From Limnoperna fortunei (taxonomy: Eukaryota > Mollusca > Bivalvia > Mytilida > Modiolidae), in contig OX104122.1 of assembly GCA_944474755.1 (NCBI GenBank), positions 6,969,223-7,033,222 of the forward strand: DNA of 64,000 bases, read 5' to 3'. Below are positions 61,301-64,000 of this stretch, piece by piece. The notes beneath the pieces are model-generated. The model did no database searches. It worked only from the letters and a program-made list of their open reading frames with translations, and was not told where the DNA came from. The position numbers and the translations under genes are program-made. The number at the start of each line of letters is the position of its first letter. Positions within the stretch are counted from its first letter, which is position 1.

Positions 61301-63959
61301 GGTAGGTGTCACCTGACCTTGACCTCAATTTCACGGTCCAGCGACTACATTAAAGTTTTTGGGTTACGACAGTTCCTCTGTAACTATGCATGGTAGGATG
61401 ACAATATTTGGTGTATAGGTTGCTGATGACTAGTACATGACTGTCTGGTAGGTGTCACCTGACCTTGACCTCAATTTCATGGTCCAGCGACTACGTTAAA
61501 GTTTTTGGGTTACGAGAGTTCCTCTGTAACTACGCATGGTAGGATGACAATATTTGGTGTATAGGTTGCTGATGACTAGTACATGAGTGTCTGGTAGGTG
61601 TCACCTGACCTTGACCTCAATTTCACGGTCCAGCGACTACGTTAAAGTTTTTGGGTTACGACAGTTCCTCTGTAACTACGCATGGTAGGATGACAATATT
61701 TGGTATATAGGTTGCTGATGAATAGTACATGACTGTCTGGTAGGTTCCACCTGACCTTGACCTCAATTTCATGGTCCAGCGACTACGTTAAAGTTTTTGG
61801 GTTACGGCTGTTCCCCTGTAACTATGCAGGGTATGGTGACAATATTTTGTATACAGGCCGCTGCTGATATTTAATGCTATTTACGTAATGCTAATGACGA
61901 AATTTATTTTCGTTACTGATGCGGAATGCAGGCGAGACGTTTTTCTGTGTCCACACTTGTGTTTTTATTTATACTGTTCCCGAAAATTGAGAGTTATGAA
62001 TTTCTTTCAAATGGTCAACCGGTAACCAGTGCAGTATGATGTAAAGTGTTCAATTTACATTTTTGGAAAAACAGAGATCGGCGGGTCGGCGCAAAAGATA
62101 AAAATAAAATGAAAATTGAACTCTTTTATTTTTATTTTCATTTTGGGGAAATTAGGGTCGGCGGGTTTGTAAATCAGATAATAAAAAAATGTTGGCCTGA
62201 AGGACAATGCCTAACAATCATTTAATTTTTCAGAAAATTTCTGATGGACTTTTATAAGAGTTATTGCCCTTAATCGAAATTGTTTAAAAGAAATGTTAAG
62301 TCTTTGCCCAGTAACTTAAAAGCTATAACAACTAGATTGAAACTGTTAAAGATGTCTTGTTCCTGGAAGCCTCTTGTTGAGGCTTTCTAGCAATTCCTCT
62401 AATATTTTATTAAACATTCTTCCAGGTTTAACTTTAACTGCTTTGCAAGAAATTCCAAGTGATATGCAGTTATTTCGGTTGTCCAGAAAATTAGACGCTG
62501 ACTTGATGTTGCCACTAGCCTTAAATTTGGGCTTAACAAGGGTGGAGTTTAAAGACGAGAAGAGTAACTACCCATCAGATGTGGCCATGTTTAAATTTCT
62601 TGTTTTGATCAAGTGGAAAAGAAAAAAGAATGGAACTTTCAACGATCTGCACGTAGCTCTTCCGAAGCAAGAAGTAGGAAGTAATGTGCATGAATTGTGC
62701 AAGGTAATAATTGTTTTGTTGAATGATATTTTTAAGCTGATTTGTTTGGTGTTACAGCTACAAAAACAAAAGGAAAGTTTAAGATGGAACATCTATTTTA
62801 ACAATTTGGATTTTTAACTTAGTTATTGTCTCACCTGCGACGAAAGTCGCTGGAGACGAGACATATGTTTGGGAATCCGGCGGCGGCGTAAACACTTGAC
62901 ATCTTGCTTCATATATTTGTAAGCCGAAACCCTAGGTCCATCAAATTTGGTCCAGAGGTAGCTTATGATGAGTACTTGCCAGTCAGTTACCTGTCAGCTG
63001 ATCTTGACCTCAATTTCACGGTCCAGCGACTACGTTAAAGTTTTTGGTTTACGACAGTTCCTCTGCAACTACGCATGGTAGGATGACAATATTTGGTGTA
63101 TAGGTTGCTGATGACTAGTACATGACTGTCTGGTAGGTGTCACCTGACCTTGTCTTAAATTTCACTGTCCAGCGACTACGTTAAAGTTTTTGGGTTACGA
63201 CAGTTCCTCTGTAACTACGCATGGTAGGATGACAATATTTGGTGTATAGGTTGCTGATGACTAGTACATGACTGTCTGGTAGGTTCCACCTGACCTTGAC
63301 CTCAATTTCACGGTCCAGCGACTATGTTAAAGTTTTTGGGTTACGGCTGTTCCCCTGCAACTATGCATGGTATGGTGACAATATTTTGTATACAGTCCGC
63401 TGCTGATATTGTATCCTATTTACGTAATGCTTATGAGTAAATTTATTTTCGTTACTGATGCGGAAGGCAGGCGAGACGTTTTTCTGTGTCCACACTTGTT
63501 GCGTTTTCCTCAGAATTTTAGAAGCAAAGATATTTCTTACTCTATGGATTTTTAGATGCACACACTTTTAGCCTTTAGTTTATGGTTGATTTTTTTTAAA
63601 TAATGGCATTAACTGTTATTAAATTCAACAGTAGATTCAACACGATTTTTTAAAATTTTTTATGGTTTCTAATAAATAAATTGAAATAATAAATATGTTT
63701 GCCTGTTATTCCTAATGGAGAATTGTCCTAGGGTGGGGGCCAGGTCCTCCCAAGCGTAGCTCTCTCTACTTGAAACTTCATTAATAGATTATGATTGAAG
63801 GAAATTTAAGTAATTTCATGAATTTACTTCTTGCTGGTTTATAGTTACACAATTTTATACGATCAAAGTCAACAATTCTGACTTAAAATTAAAAAAAAAT
63901 ATTACTGATTTGTTCTTTTCTAAAGGTGAACAGGATGATCATGAAGAGAAAATCTACAG
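28284..63959 (+). CDS. Ankyrin-Roc-COR-Death domain protein (ROCO family), 3'-partial
   Basis: Multi-exon gene assembled by matching GT/AG borders and intron phase. The 13 confident exons give 915 codons. Domains: N-terminal cap plus ankyrin repeats (residues ~9-123); Roc GTPase (~150-403) with P-loop G168-T175, switch I T193-I196, switch II D316-Q320 and THKD 396-399; COR (~404-809); short acidic linker; Death domain (~833-915). Roc-COR proteins bind GTP and act as dimeric signalling scaffolds, and Death domains recruit other Death-domain proteins. DAPK1 has the same order but begins with a kinase, which is absent here: the protein starts at the ankyrins, with in-frame stops just before the ATG. 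A role in immune or cell-death signalling is inference. The C-terminus lies beyond the window. Confidence 0.85.
28715..28804 (+). CDS. Exon 2: N-terminal ankyrin repeat
   Basis: Thirty codons between TTTCAG and GTGAGT, phase 0 on both sides. Product begins GLWEAALAGQTEEVEDYI and ends with RGADVN and WKHPA. This fits a capping ankyrin repeat (AA-x-G-x-x-E-x-V...GADVN). Confidence 0.88.
28982..29252. repeat. 40-bp tandem repeat, 7 copies (intron 2)
   Basis: Seven almost identical units, exactly 40 bp apart (CACCACGAGTGTGACGATTT at 28983, 29023 and so on to 29223), varying only between CATGGC and CATTGA. Located just upstream of the duplicated exon segment. Confidence 0.95.
29313..29621 (+). 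repeat. Tandemly duplicated exon segment, copy 1
   Basis: Contains exon 3 with 94 bp of upstream and 116 bp of downstream intron, repeated at 29897-30208. Intron flanks match almost perfectly (one substitution near 29368). Confidence 0.93.
29407..29505 (+). CDS. Exon 3: ankyrin repeat
   Basis: Thirty-three codons, phase 0/0, between TTGTAG and GTATGT. Product starts FGRSPLFVASLEGHTETV and ends with RLLDLGADIDAKDK: one complete ankyrin repeat per exon. Tandem partner of exon 4. Confidence 0.92.
29772..29858. repeat. (ATTC)n microsatellite
   Basis: About 22 copies of ATTC with one GTTC interruption, in intron 3 between the duplicated exons. Confidence 0.95.
29897..30208 (+). repeat. Tandemly duplicated exon segment, copy 2
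   Basis: Second copy of 29313-29621, including the intron borders. Offset is 584 bp before the exon and 587 bp after it because exon 4 has one extra codon. Confidence 0.93.
29991..30092 (+). CDS. Exon 4: ankyrin repeat, duplicate of exon 3
   Basis: Thirty-four codons, phase 0/0. Product starts WGQSPLFVASQKGHTETV and ends with RLVDLGADINDKDND. Relative to exon 3 it has ten substitutions and an added Asp codon. Nine of ten changed codons alter the amino acid. Confidence 0.92.
30209..30729. other. Intron 4, first part
   Basis: Non-coding, with CCCCACCCC-rich fragments. No repeat family or exon recognised. Confidence 0.5.
30730..31770. repeat. ~133-bp tandem repeat, about 7 copies (intron 4)
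   Basis: Units contain GAAAACCATTGGGATCCCCA, CCATATATATTCTTACTC and GGGTCATGCCC. Successive AAACCATT starts lie at about 30983, 31117, 31249, 31384, 31517 and 31649. The first unit (from 30750) is the most diverged. Confidence 0.9.
31771..32700. repeat. Diverged repeats with ATGGC(G/T)GCCAT palindromes (intron 4)
   Basis: Loosely repeated ~110-120-bp stretches ending in motifs such as AAAATAGCCGCCATTTTGAA; more lie at 33500 and 33660. No coding content. Confidence 0.55.
32701..33250. repeat. ~160-bp tandem repeat, 3 copies, after a (TCCG)-rich stretch
   Basis: TTTCCAGATGATAACTTGA recurs at about 32763, 32921 and 33082, each followed by ~130 bp of similar sequence. A CCGT-type microsatellite precedes it (32710-32756). 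The arrangement recalls the hairpin-ended elements below, but no terminal hairpin was found. Confidence 0.75.
33251..33840. other. Intron 4, between repeats
   Basis: No exon recognised. A perfect short palindromic stretch around ATGGCCGCCATTTTC (33509) belongs to the diverged repeat type above. Confidence 0.45.
33841..34766. mobile_element. 926-bp inverted-repeat element with ATAGA target duplication
   Basis: Perfect 20-bp terminal inverted repeats: CAGTCAGGGGCATAATCAAA at 33841-33860 and its complement at 34747-34766. ATAGA flanks both sides (33836-33840, 34767-34771). No transposase frame is present; internal frames on the two strands overlap each other. Superfamily not assigned. Confidence 0.8.
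34511..34625. repeat. ~60-bp direct duplication
   Basis: Two copies of TGCACTGTATGAATGCCTTG with flanks, inside the inverted-repeat element. Confidence 0.85.
34901..35838 (+). mobile_element. Hairpin-ended, internally tandem element (family P), copy 1
   Basis: Left end: a hairpin whose arms are TGTCTCGCCTGCGAC and GTCGC-TGG-AGGCGAGACA around a GATA loop. Next a GGC-rich stretch, then about five ~146-bp units (GCATGGTAGGATGA, CTGACCTTGACCTCAATTTC), then an end domain GCGGAATGCAGGC...CACACTTGT. Other copies lie at 50087, 56829, 60549 and 62827. The layout resembles the bivalve pearl elements. No protein is encoded. Confidence 0.88.
35839..36940. other. Intron 4, last part
   Basis: Non-coding. 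Contains a diverged ~130-bp direct repeat (about 36430-36680, CAACATTATCTGAT / CAACATAGTCTGAT). No exon seen before 36941. Confidence 0.5.
36941..36994 (+). CDS. Exon 5: partial ankyrin repeat
   Basis: Eighteen codons, phase 0/0, acceptor TTTTTTACAG and donor GTATAT. Product GRTPYGVAPNDVIRELLK: the G-x-TP start and the LL of an ankyrin repeat in shortened form, likely the C-terminal cap. Joins the KDND end of exon 4 naturally. Confidence 0.85.
36995..38354. other. Intron 5, first part
   Basis: CTGT-rich microsatellite patches (37050-37110, 37430-37480), a diverged direct repeat at about 37195-37400, and a SINE-tail fragment at 37668-37722. No exon recognised. Confidence 0.5.
37668..37722 (+). 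mobile_element. SINE tail fragment
   Basis: ACTGAAATATTGCTTTCTGG, ACGT and (AATC)n, the same 3' end as at 27400-27955. Confidence 0.7.
38355..40450 (+). mobile_element. LINE reverse-transcriptase 3' remnant, interrupted
   Basis: Plus-strand LINE remnant split by the TTAA element at 38385-39967. Before it, 38355-38384 reads FIKRNL; after it, from 39972, it reads KDCNKNVKATAYTSIVRP and then WDPTSRKQVEIIERVQKG. Frameshifts follow, with KLEWESLKERRRKNRLY around 40160 and WNQLP near 40370. A stop at 40448 ends the frame (VSN). This is the usual C-terminal tail of CR1/Jockey-like reverse transcriptases. Broken and non-functional. The part 39872-40450 is copied at 42284. Confidence 0.82.
38385..39967. 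mobile_element. TTAA-flanked inverted-repeat element, 1583 bp
   Basis: Ends are AGGGAAACTTC(A/G)CAAAAA in inverted orientation, flanked by TTAA at 38381-38384 and 39968-39971. Similarity between arms extends ~180 bp inward (TTTGATATGTTATTCTT, GGNGGNCCGCCAT). Removing the element and one TTAA restores the reading frame of the surrounding LINE (AGGAATCTTAAAGATTGC), which proves the borders. No transposase. Confidence 0.88.
40451..41151. other. Intron 5, last part with CTGT repeats
   Basis: Non-coding. About 40893-41100 holds three ~75-bp units of (TCTG)n followed by TCTGTTTTATGTTTG, ending just before exon 6. Confidence 0.6.
41152..41191 (+). CDS. Exon 6: linker between ankyrins and Roc
   Basis: Forty bases between CTGTTGTAG and GTAAGG; enters in phase 0 and leaves one base of the next codon. 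Product MAQDKAIQKTSPQ, a polar linker. The phase match to exon 7 supports it. Confidence 0.8.
41398..42283. repeat. Intron 6 duplicated segment, copy 1
   Basis: Nearly identical to 43089-43870. Copy 1 has two more 60-bp units in its array (120 bp) and lacks a 16-bp stretch (TAACTAATATGGCCAC) present at about 43725. Confidence 0.9.
41539..41866. repeat. 60-bp tandem repeat, about 5.5 copies
   Basis: Units alternate ATGTATTGTGGTGTCACATG and ATTTCCAAAAGACTGG/ATCTCCAAAAGACTTG versions. The duplicate at 43230-43430 has about 3.5 copies. One frame is open on each strand only because 60 is divisible by three. Confidence 0.92.
42284..42862 (+). repeat. Copy of 39872-40450
   Basis: A 579-bp copy at constant offset 2412, covering the end of the TTAA element and the LINE remnant, apparently without differences. 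It sits between the two copies of the intron 6 segment. Confidence 0.92.
42861..43088 (-). repeat. 228-bp inverted copy of 42436-42663
   Basis: Reverse complement of the LINE remnant (TATGTCTACAAGGCCATTCT up to ATTCCATAGT), leaving a 197-bp spacer and thus a large potential hairpin. The right edge joins segment copy 2 at ACTAGTATG. Confidence 0.92.
43089..43870. repeat. Intron 6 duplicated segment, copy 2
   Basis: Second copy of 41398-42283 with contracted 60-bp array. Its right edge continues into unique intron DNA, so it is probably the original position. Confidence 0.88.
43640..44160. repeat. Degenerate ~140-bp repeats
   Basis: Three diverged units with CAATATTGTTTGGATGGT and TTTAACATAGGACCC. 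Confidence 0.6.
44275..44357. repeat. 15-bp inverted repeat
   Basis: AAAAAGTCGTAAGTG at 44275-44289 and its exact complement at 44343-44357. Possibly a very small mobile-element remnant. Confidence 0.7.
44477..44719 (+). CDS. Exon 7: Roc domain, P-loop and switch I
   Basis: Enters after one base (GAT across the junction) and leaves after one base. Residues 137-217. P-loop GQFGVGKT at 168-175 binds the nucleotide phosphates. TDGI at 193-196 fits the G2/switch I region. RCG and DWIVIKK follow, as is usual before the variable insert of ROCO proteins. Confidence 0.93.
44720..45175. other. Intron 7
   Basis: AT-rich intron; a tandem TGACTCTTAA pair near 44850; otherwise nothing recognised. Confidence 0.6.
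45176..45625 (+). CDS. Exon 8: Roc domain, insert and switch II
   Basis: Residues 218-367. The first ~85 residues are Ser/Thr/Lys-rich and low in hydrophobics, with no GTPase secondary-structure signature; they look like a disordered insert. From residue 309 the GTPase fold resumes: WDFGGQ (315-320) is the G3/switch II motif, followed by YTTHQTFMT and LFLVVFDGSKGL. Acceptor TTTATTAG, donor GTAATT. Confidence 0.93.
45626..45709. other. Intron 8, start
   Basis: Short stretch before the SINE; nothing recognised. Confidence 0.5.
45710..45975 (+). mobile_element. Full-length tRNA-derived SINE
   Basis: Head carries a pol III A box (GGCAGAATGGTTAAGG) and a B-box-like GGTTGTGGATCTGAG about 50 bp later. 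The GC-rich centre (TCGGAGTACTCCGGCTTCC) is shared with the fragment at 25344. The tail has GCCATTAAACACC and an (ACAA)n end. It is not a tRNA gene: the acceptor stem and anticodon arm do not form. The conserved centre may be one of the shared SINE domains (Meta-type in molluscs), which I cannot confirm. Confidence 0.85.
45976..46816. other. Intron 8, rest
   Basis: Non-coding. 46493-46580 (TATACCTCAGCTCTCTATAG, GTCCGTCCATTACC) looks like the edge of another bivalve-type repeat. No exon. Confidence 0.5.
46817..46923 (+). CDS. Exon 9: Roc domain, G4 motif
   Basis: Residues 368-403, acceptor TTTCAG, donor GTATAG; leaves in phase 0. Product starts VFLQHWVNSILTYCKL and ends with KILFVATHKDKVDQ. 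THKD (396-399) stands for the guanine-recognising N/T-K-x-D motif in Roc domains. Confidence 0.9.
46990..48170. repeat. Diverged ~150-bp tandem repeats (intron 9)
   Basis: Recurring ATGAAACTT(T/A)GGGAAAATGT, CATAATATCTCGAC and AGAGTTATGGCCCTTT at ~140-160-bp spacing (about 47390, 47546, 47684, 47845, 47945, 48090). Old and degraded. Confidence 0.8.
48171..50086. other. Intron 9, middle part
   Basis: No exon recognised. A four-copy 31-bp tandem repeat (TAGAGTTACCTCCCTTGTGT) lies at about 48703-48822. The rest is AT-rich. Confidence 0.55.
50087..50860 (+). mobile_element. Family P element, copy 2
   Basis: Hairpin end TGTCTCGCCTGCGAC, a short GGCGGCG stretch, four to five ~146-bp units, and the end domain with GCAGGCGAGACATTTTTCTG. 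Units are more diverged than in copy 4. Confidence 0.9.
51183..52442 (+). mobile_element. Hairpin-ended, internally tandem element (family Q)
   Basis: Left hairpin ATACCCCCCGCTT-GAA-AAGCGGGGGGTGTAT (51183-51213), a (CCGT)n stretch, six ~171-bp units (GCAACTCCTCCTACACCACT at 51281, 51453, 51625, 51795, 51965, 52137), and a right end with AAGCGGGGGGTAT (52405-52417) and a small GTGAGCATTGCTCAC palindrome. It shares no sequence with family P but has the same plan. Confidence 0.88.
52447..53330 (+). pseudogene. LINE remnant with many stops
   Basis: Readable pieces of a LINE reverse-transcriptase tail: LENIQLDAARIVTGLP and GWETLKHRSERRKLQ near 52600-52730, NHWNKLNLATRQIDA near 52900, CGFCNETAYHFFFEC at about 53107-53150, FIKKSKRFL near 53300. 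Stops and frameshifts throughout. It lies directly right of the family Q element. Same broad LINE type as at 17848 but a different copy. Confidence 0.8.
53331..54216. other. Intron 9, last part
   Basis: AT-rich; probably includes the LINE 3' tail (to about 53640). Frames here (53334-53621 plus, 53643-53903 minus) have no recognisable features. Confidence 0.5.
54217..54670 (+). CDS. Exon 10: end of Roc and first half of COR
   Basis: Residues 404-554, acceptor TGTTTTCAG, donor GTAATC, phase 0 in and 1 out. Starts STFEKTRKSLYADVEKLF, continues with LEHRLFVNATDKNDEGI, then the COR landmarks PNAWIPLELEI, LSKEDLKFFLEFQHSLG and IIYFDTPQLRDYVII with a final PLFLIEVMKSFVT. COR mediates dimerisation in ROCO proteins. 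Confidence 0.93.
54671..55275. other. Intron 10
   Basis: AT-rich intron; nothing recognised. Confidence 0.6.
55276..56039 (+). CDS. Exon 11: second half of COR
   Basis: Residues 555-809, acceptor TATTATAG, donor GTAAGT. Starts DEQFWPKDSKIIIFKKM and includes the winged-helix-like part (GVIKKSDLYIIWEQF, VLNMLVHLDIL), then PCML, PPALPNRLISACLSMW and a beta-rich end with GLIVRDIATGVRECL. Two short Cys-containing stretches near the end (CSNLNC, QNCAEH) are possible metal ligands, unproven. Confidence 0.93.
56040..56828. other. Intron 11, first part
   Basis: Contains three 38-bp units (TTAATTTATCAACAGACAAC) at about 56300-56400; otherwise AT-rich and unremarkable. Confidence 0.6.
56829..57392 (+). 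mobile_element. Family P element, copy 3 (old)
   Basis: Left end TGTCTTGCCTGCGAC with a decayed hairpin, about two to three diverged units, and the end domain CAGGCGAGACATTTTTG. The most diverged of the five copies. Confidence 0.8.
57529..57568 (+). CDS. Exon 12: acidic linker
   Basis: Forty bases, acceptor TTTTTTGTAG, donor GTGAAT; residues 810-822, GEDPEEECDSSCK. Links COR to the Death domain. Supported by phase on both sides. Confidence 0.78.
57569..58420. other. Intron 12, first part
   Basis: No exon. A repeated motif GTC(A/C)GA(T/T)GACTC with AGGAG(A/T)TAT (about 58025, 58150, 58300) suggests an old ~140-bp repeat. Confidence 0.5.
58421..62200. mobile_element. ~3.8-kb inverted-repeat composite element (intron 12)
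   Basis: Ends TGAGGCCAACATTTTTTAAT at 58421 and the complement near 62170-62200 (ATAAAAAAATGTTGGCCTGA). Similarity continues inward for ~100 bp (ATCTGATTTAC, GGGTCGG(C/G)GGGT, AAATAAAAATAAAA). No transposase recognised; the interior holds unique AT-rich DNA and family P copy 4, which is probably nested. Target duplication not resolved. Confidence 0.65.
60549..61960 (+). mobile_element. Family P element, copy 4 (longest, 8 units)
   Basis: Hairpin with arms TGTCTCGCCTGCGAC / GTCGC-TGG-AGGCGAGACA and a GAAA loop, then ATATGTATGGGAATCC and (GGC)n (60600-60623), then eight 143-147-bp units (GTCCAGCGACT at 60901, 61047, 61193, 61336 and on), then the end domain with GGCGAGACGTTTTTCTG up to CACACTTGT. 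Units are very alike, so expansion is recent. Every unit contains TGACCTTGACCT. Confidence 0.93.
62426..62703 (+). CDS. Exon 13: Death domain
   Basis: Residues 823-915, acceptor ATTCTTCCAG, donor GTAATA. Landmarks fit a six-helix Death domain: IPSDMQLFRLSRKLDADL, PLALNLGLTRVEFKDEK, then YPSD, FLVLIKWKRKKNGTF, NDLHVALPKQEV and GSNVHELCK; the Trp in the middle (IKW) is the usual core Trp. Likely binds other Death-domain proteins. The frame open beyond the donor is intronic. Confidence 0.9.
62704..62826. other. Intron 13, start
   Basis: Short intronic stretch before family P copy 5. Confidence 0.6.
62827..63500 (+). mobile_element. Family P element, copy 5
   Basis: Hairpin end TGTCTCACCTGCGACG...GGAGACGAGACA (paired substitutions keep the stem), GGCGGCG, about three units and the end domain to CACACTTGT. 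Lies 124 bp after the Death-domain exon. Confidence 0.9.
63501..63925. other. Intron 13, rest
   Basis: AT-rich; nothing recognised. Confidence 0.55.
63926..63959 (+). CDS. Exon 14, tentative
   Basis: Between TTTTCTAAAG and GTGGGT; in phase 0 it reads VNRMIMKRKST plus one base. An alternative acceptor eight bases on (AACAG, exon from 63934) would read DDHEEKIY instead. Neither is recognised as a domain, so the exact start is open. Confidence 0.4.
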
Positions 63960-64000
63960 GTGGGTTCTAGCATAGGTGTTGCTGATACAGATACATTTAT

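Noticed and set aside
62704..62817. Extension of the Death-domain frame past 62703
   Set aside because: A good donor (AAG|GTAATA) lies at 62703 and the extension is hydrophobic, low in complexity and unlike a Death domain end.
50087..63500. Target-site duplications for family P elements
   Set aside because: T-rich flanks resemble each other by chance; no consistent duplication could be defined among the five copies.

Overview
The window looks like nuclear DNA of an invertebrate, most likely a bivalve mollusc. It is AT-rich, genes are split by long introns with GT/AG borders, and it carries repeat types familiar from bivalves: pearl-like elements with a hairpin end and internal tandem units, a tRNA-derived SINE ending in a CGTTAAAC plus (AATC)n tail, and decayed LINE 3' ends. 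Species was not determined. There are no bacterial operons, CRISPR arrays or rRNA genes.

Layout, left half (1-22470): almost entirely satellite-like. A 48-bp minisatellite (1487-5697 and 6601-9559) alternates with a 26-bp array (5698-6150, 9560-10090), and a ~0.9-kb block (5689-6600) is repeated almost perfectly at 9629-10540. Then come an 86-bp array (10895-14248), a 51-bp array (14249-15185) with a decaying edge, and two blocks built from a 31-bp minisatellite plus unique DNA (16316-22470). One of these blocks carries a 5'-truncated LINE with target-site duplications, while the other preserves the empty site. From 22471 to 28283 there is mostly unique non-coding DNA with palindromes, a SINE fragment, a TTAA-flanked inverted-repeat element and a tandem array of SINE tails.

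Layout, right half (28284-64000): one plus-strand gene could be followed exon by exon, with intron phases matching at every junction. Thirteen exons give 915 codons, and a fourteenth uncertain exon lies at the window edge. The product begins with ankyrin repeats (one repeat per phase-0 exon), followed by a Roc GTPase domain (P-loop GQFGVGKT, switch II DFGGQ, THKD), a COR domain and a Death domain. This is a ROCO-family protein with the DAPK1 order but without a kinase. It is plausibly an intracellular GTP-dependent signalling or innate-immune/cell-death scaffold, although that role is inferred from domains only. The gene continues beyond the window.

The introns are filled with mobile and tandem DNA: five copies of a hairpin-ended element with 146-bp internal units, a second unrelated family of the same architecture, inverted-repeat DNA elements, LINE remnants, a complete SINE, and a local rearrangement with 228-bp inverted arms. 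The most striking signal is in the gene itself. Exons 3 and 4 are a recent tandem duplication whose intron flanks are almost identical (1 difference in about 210 bp), yet the 99-bp exons differ at 10 bases, 9 of 10 changed codons being amino-acid-changing and several falling at the variable ankyrin surface positions.
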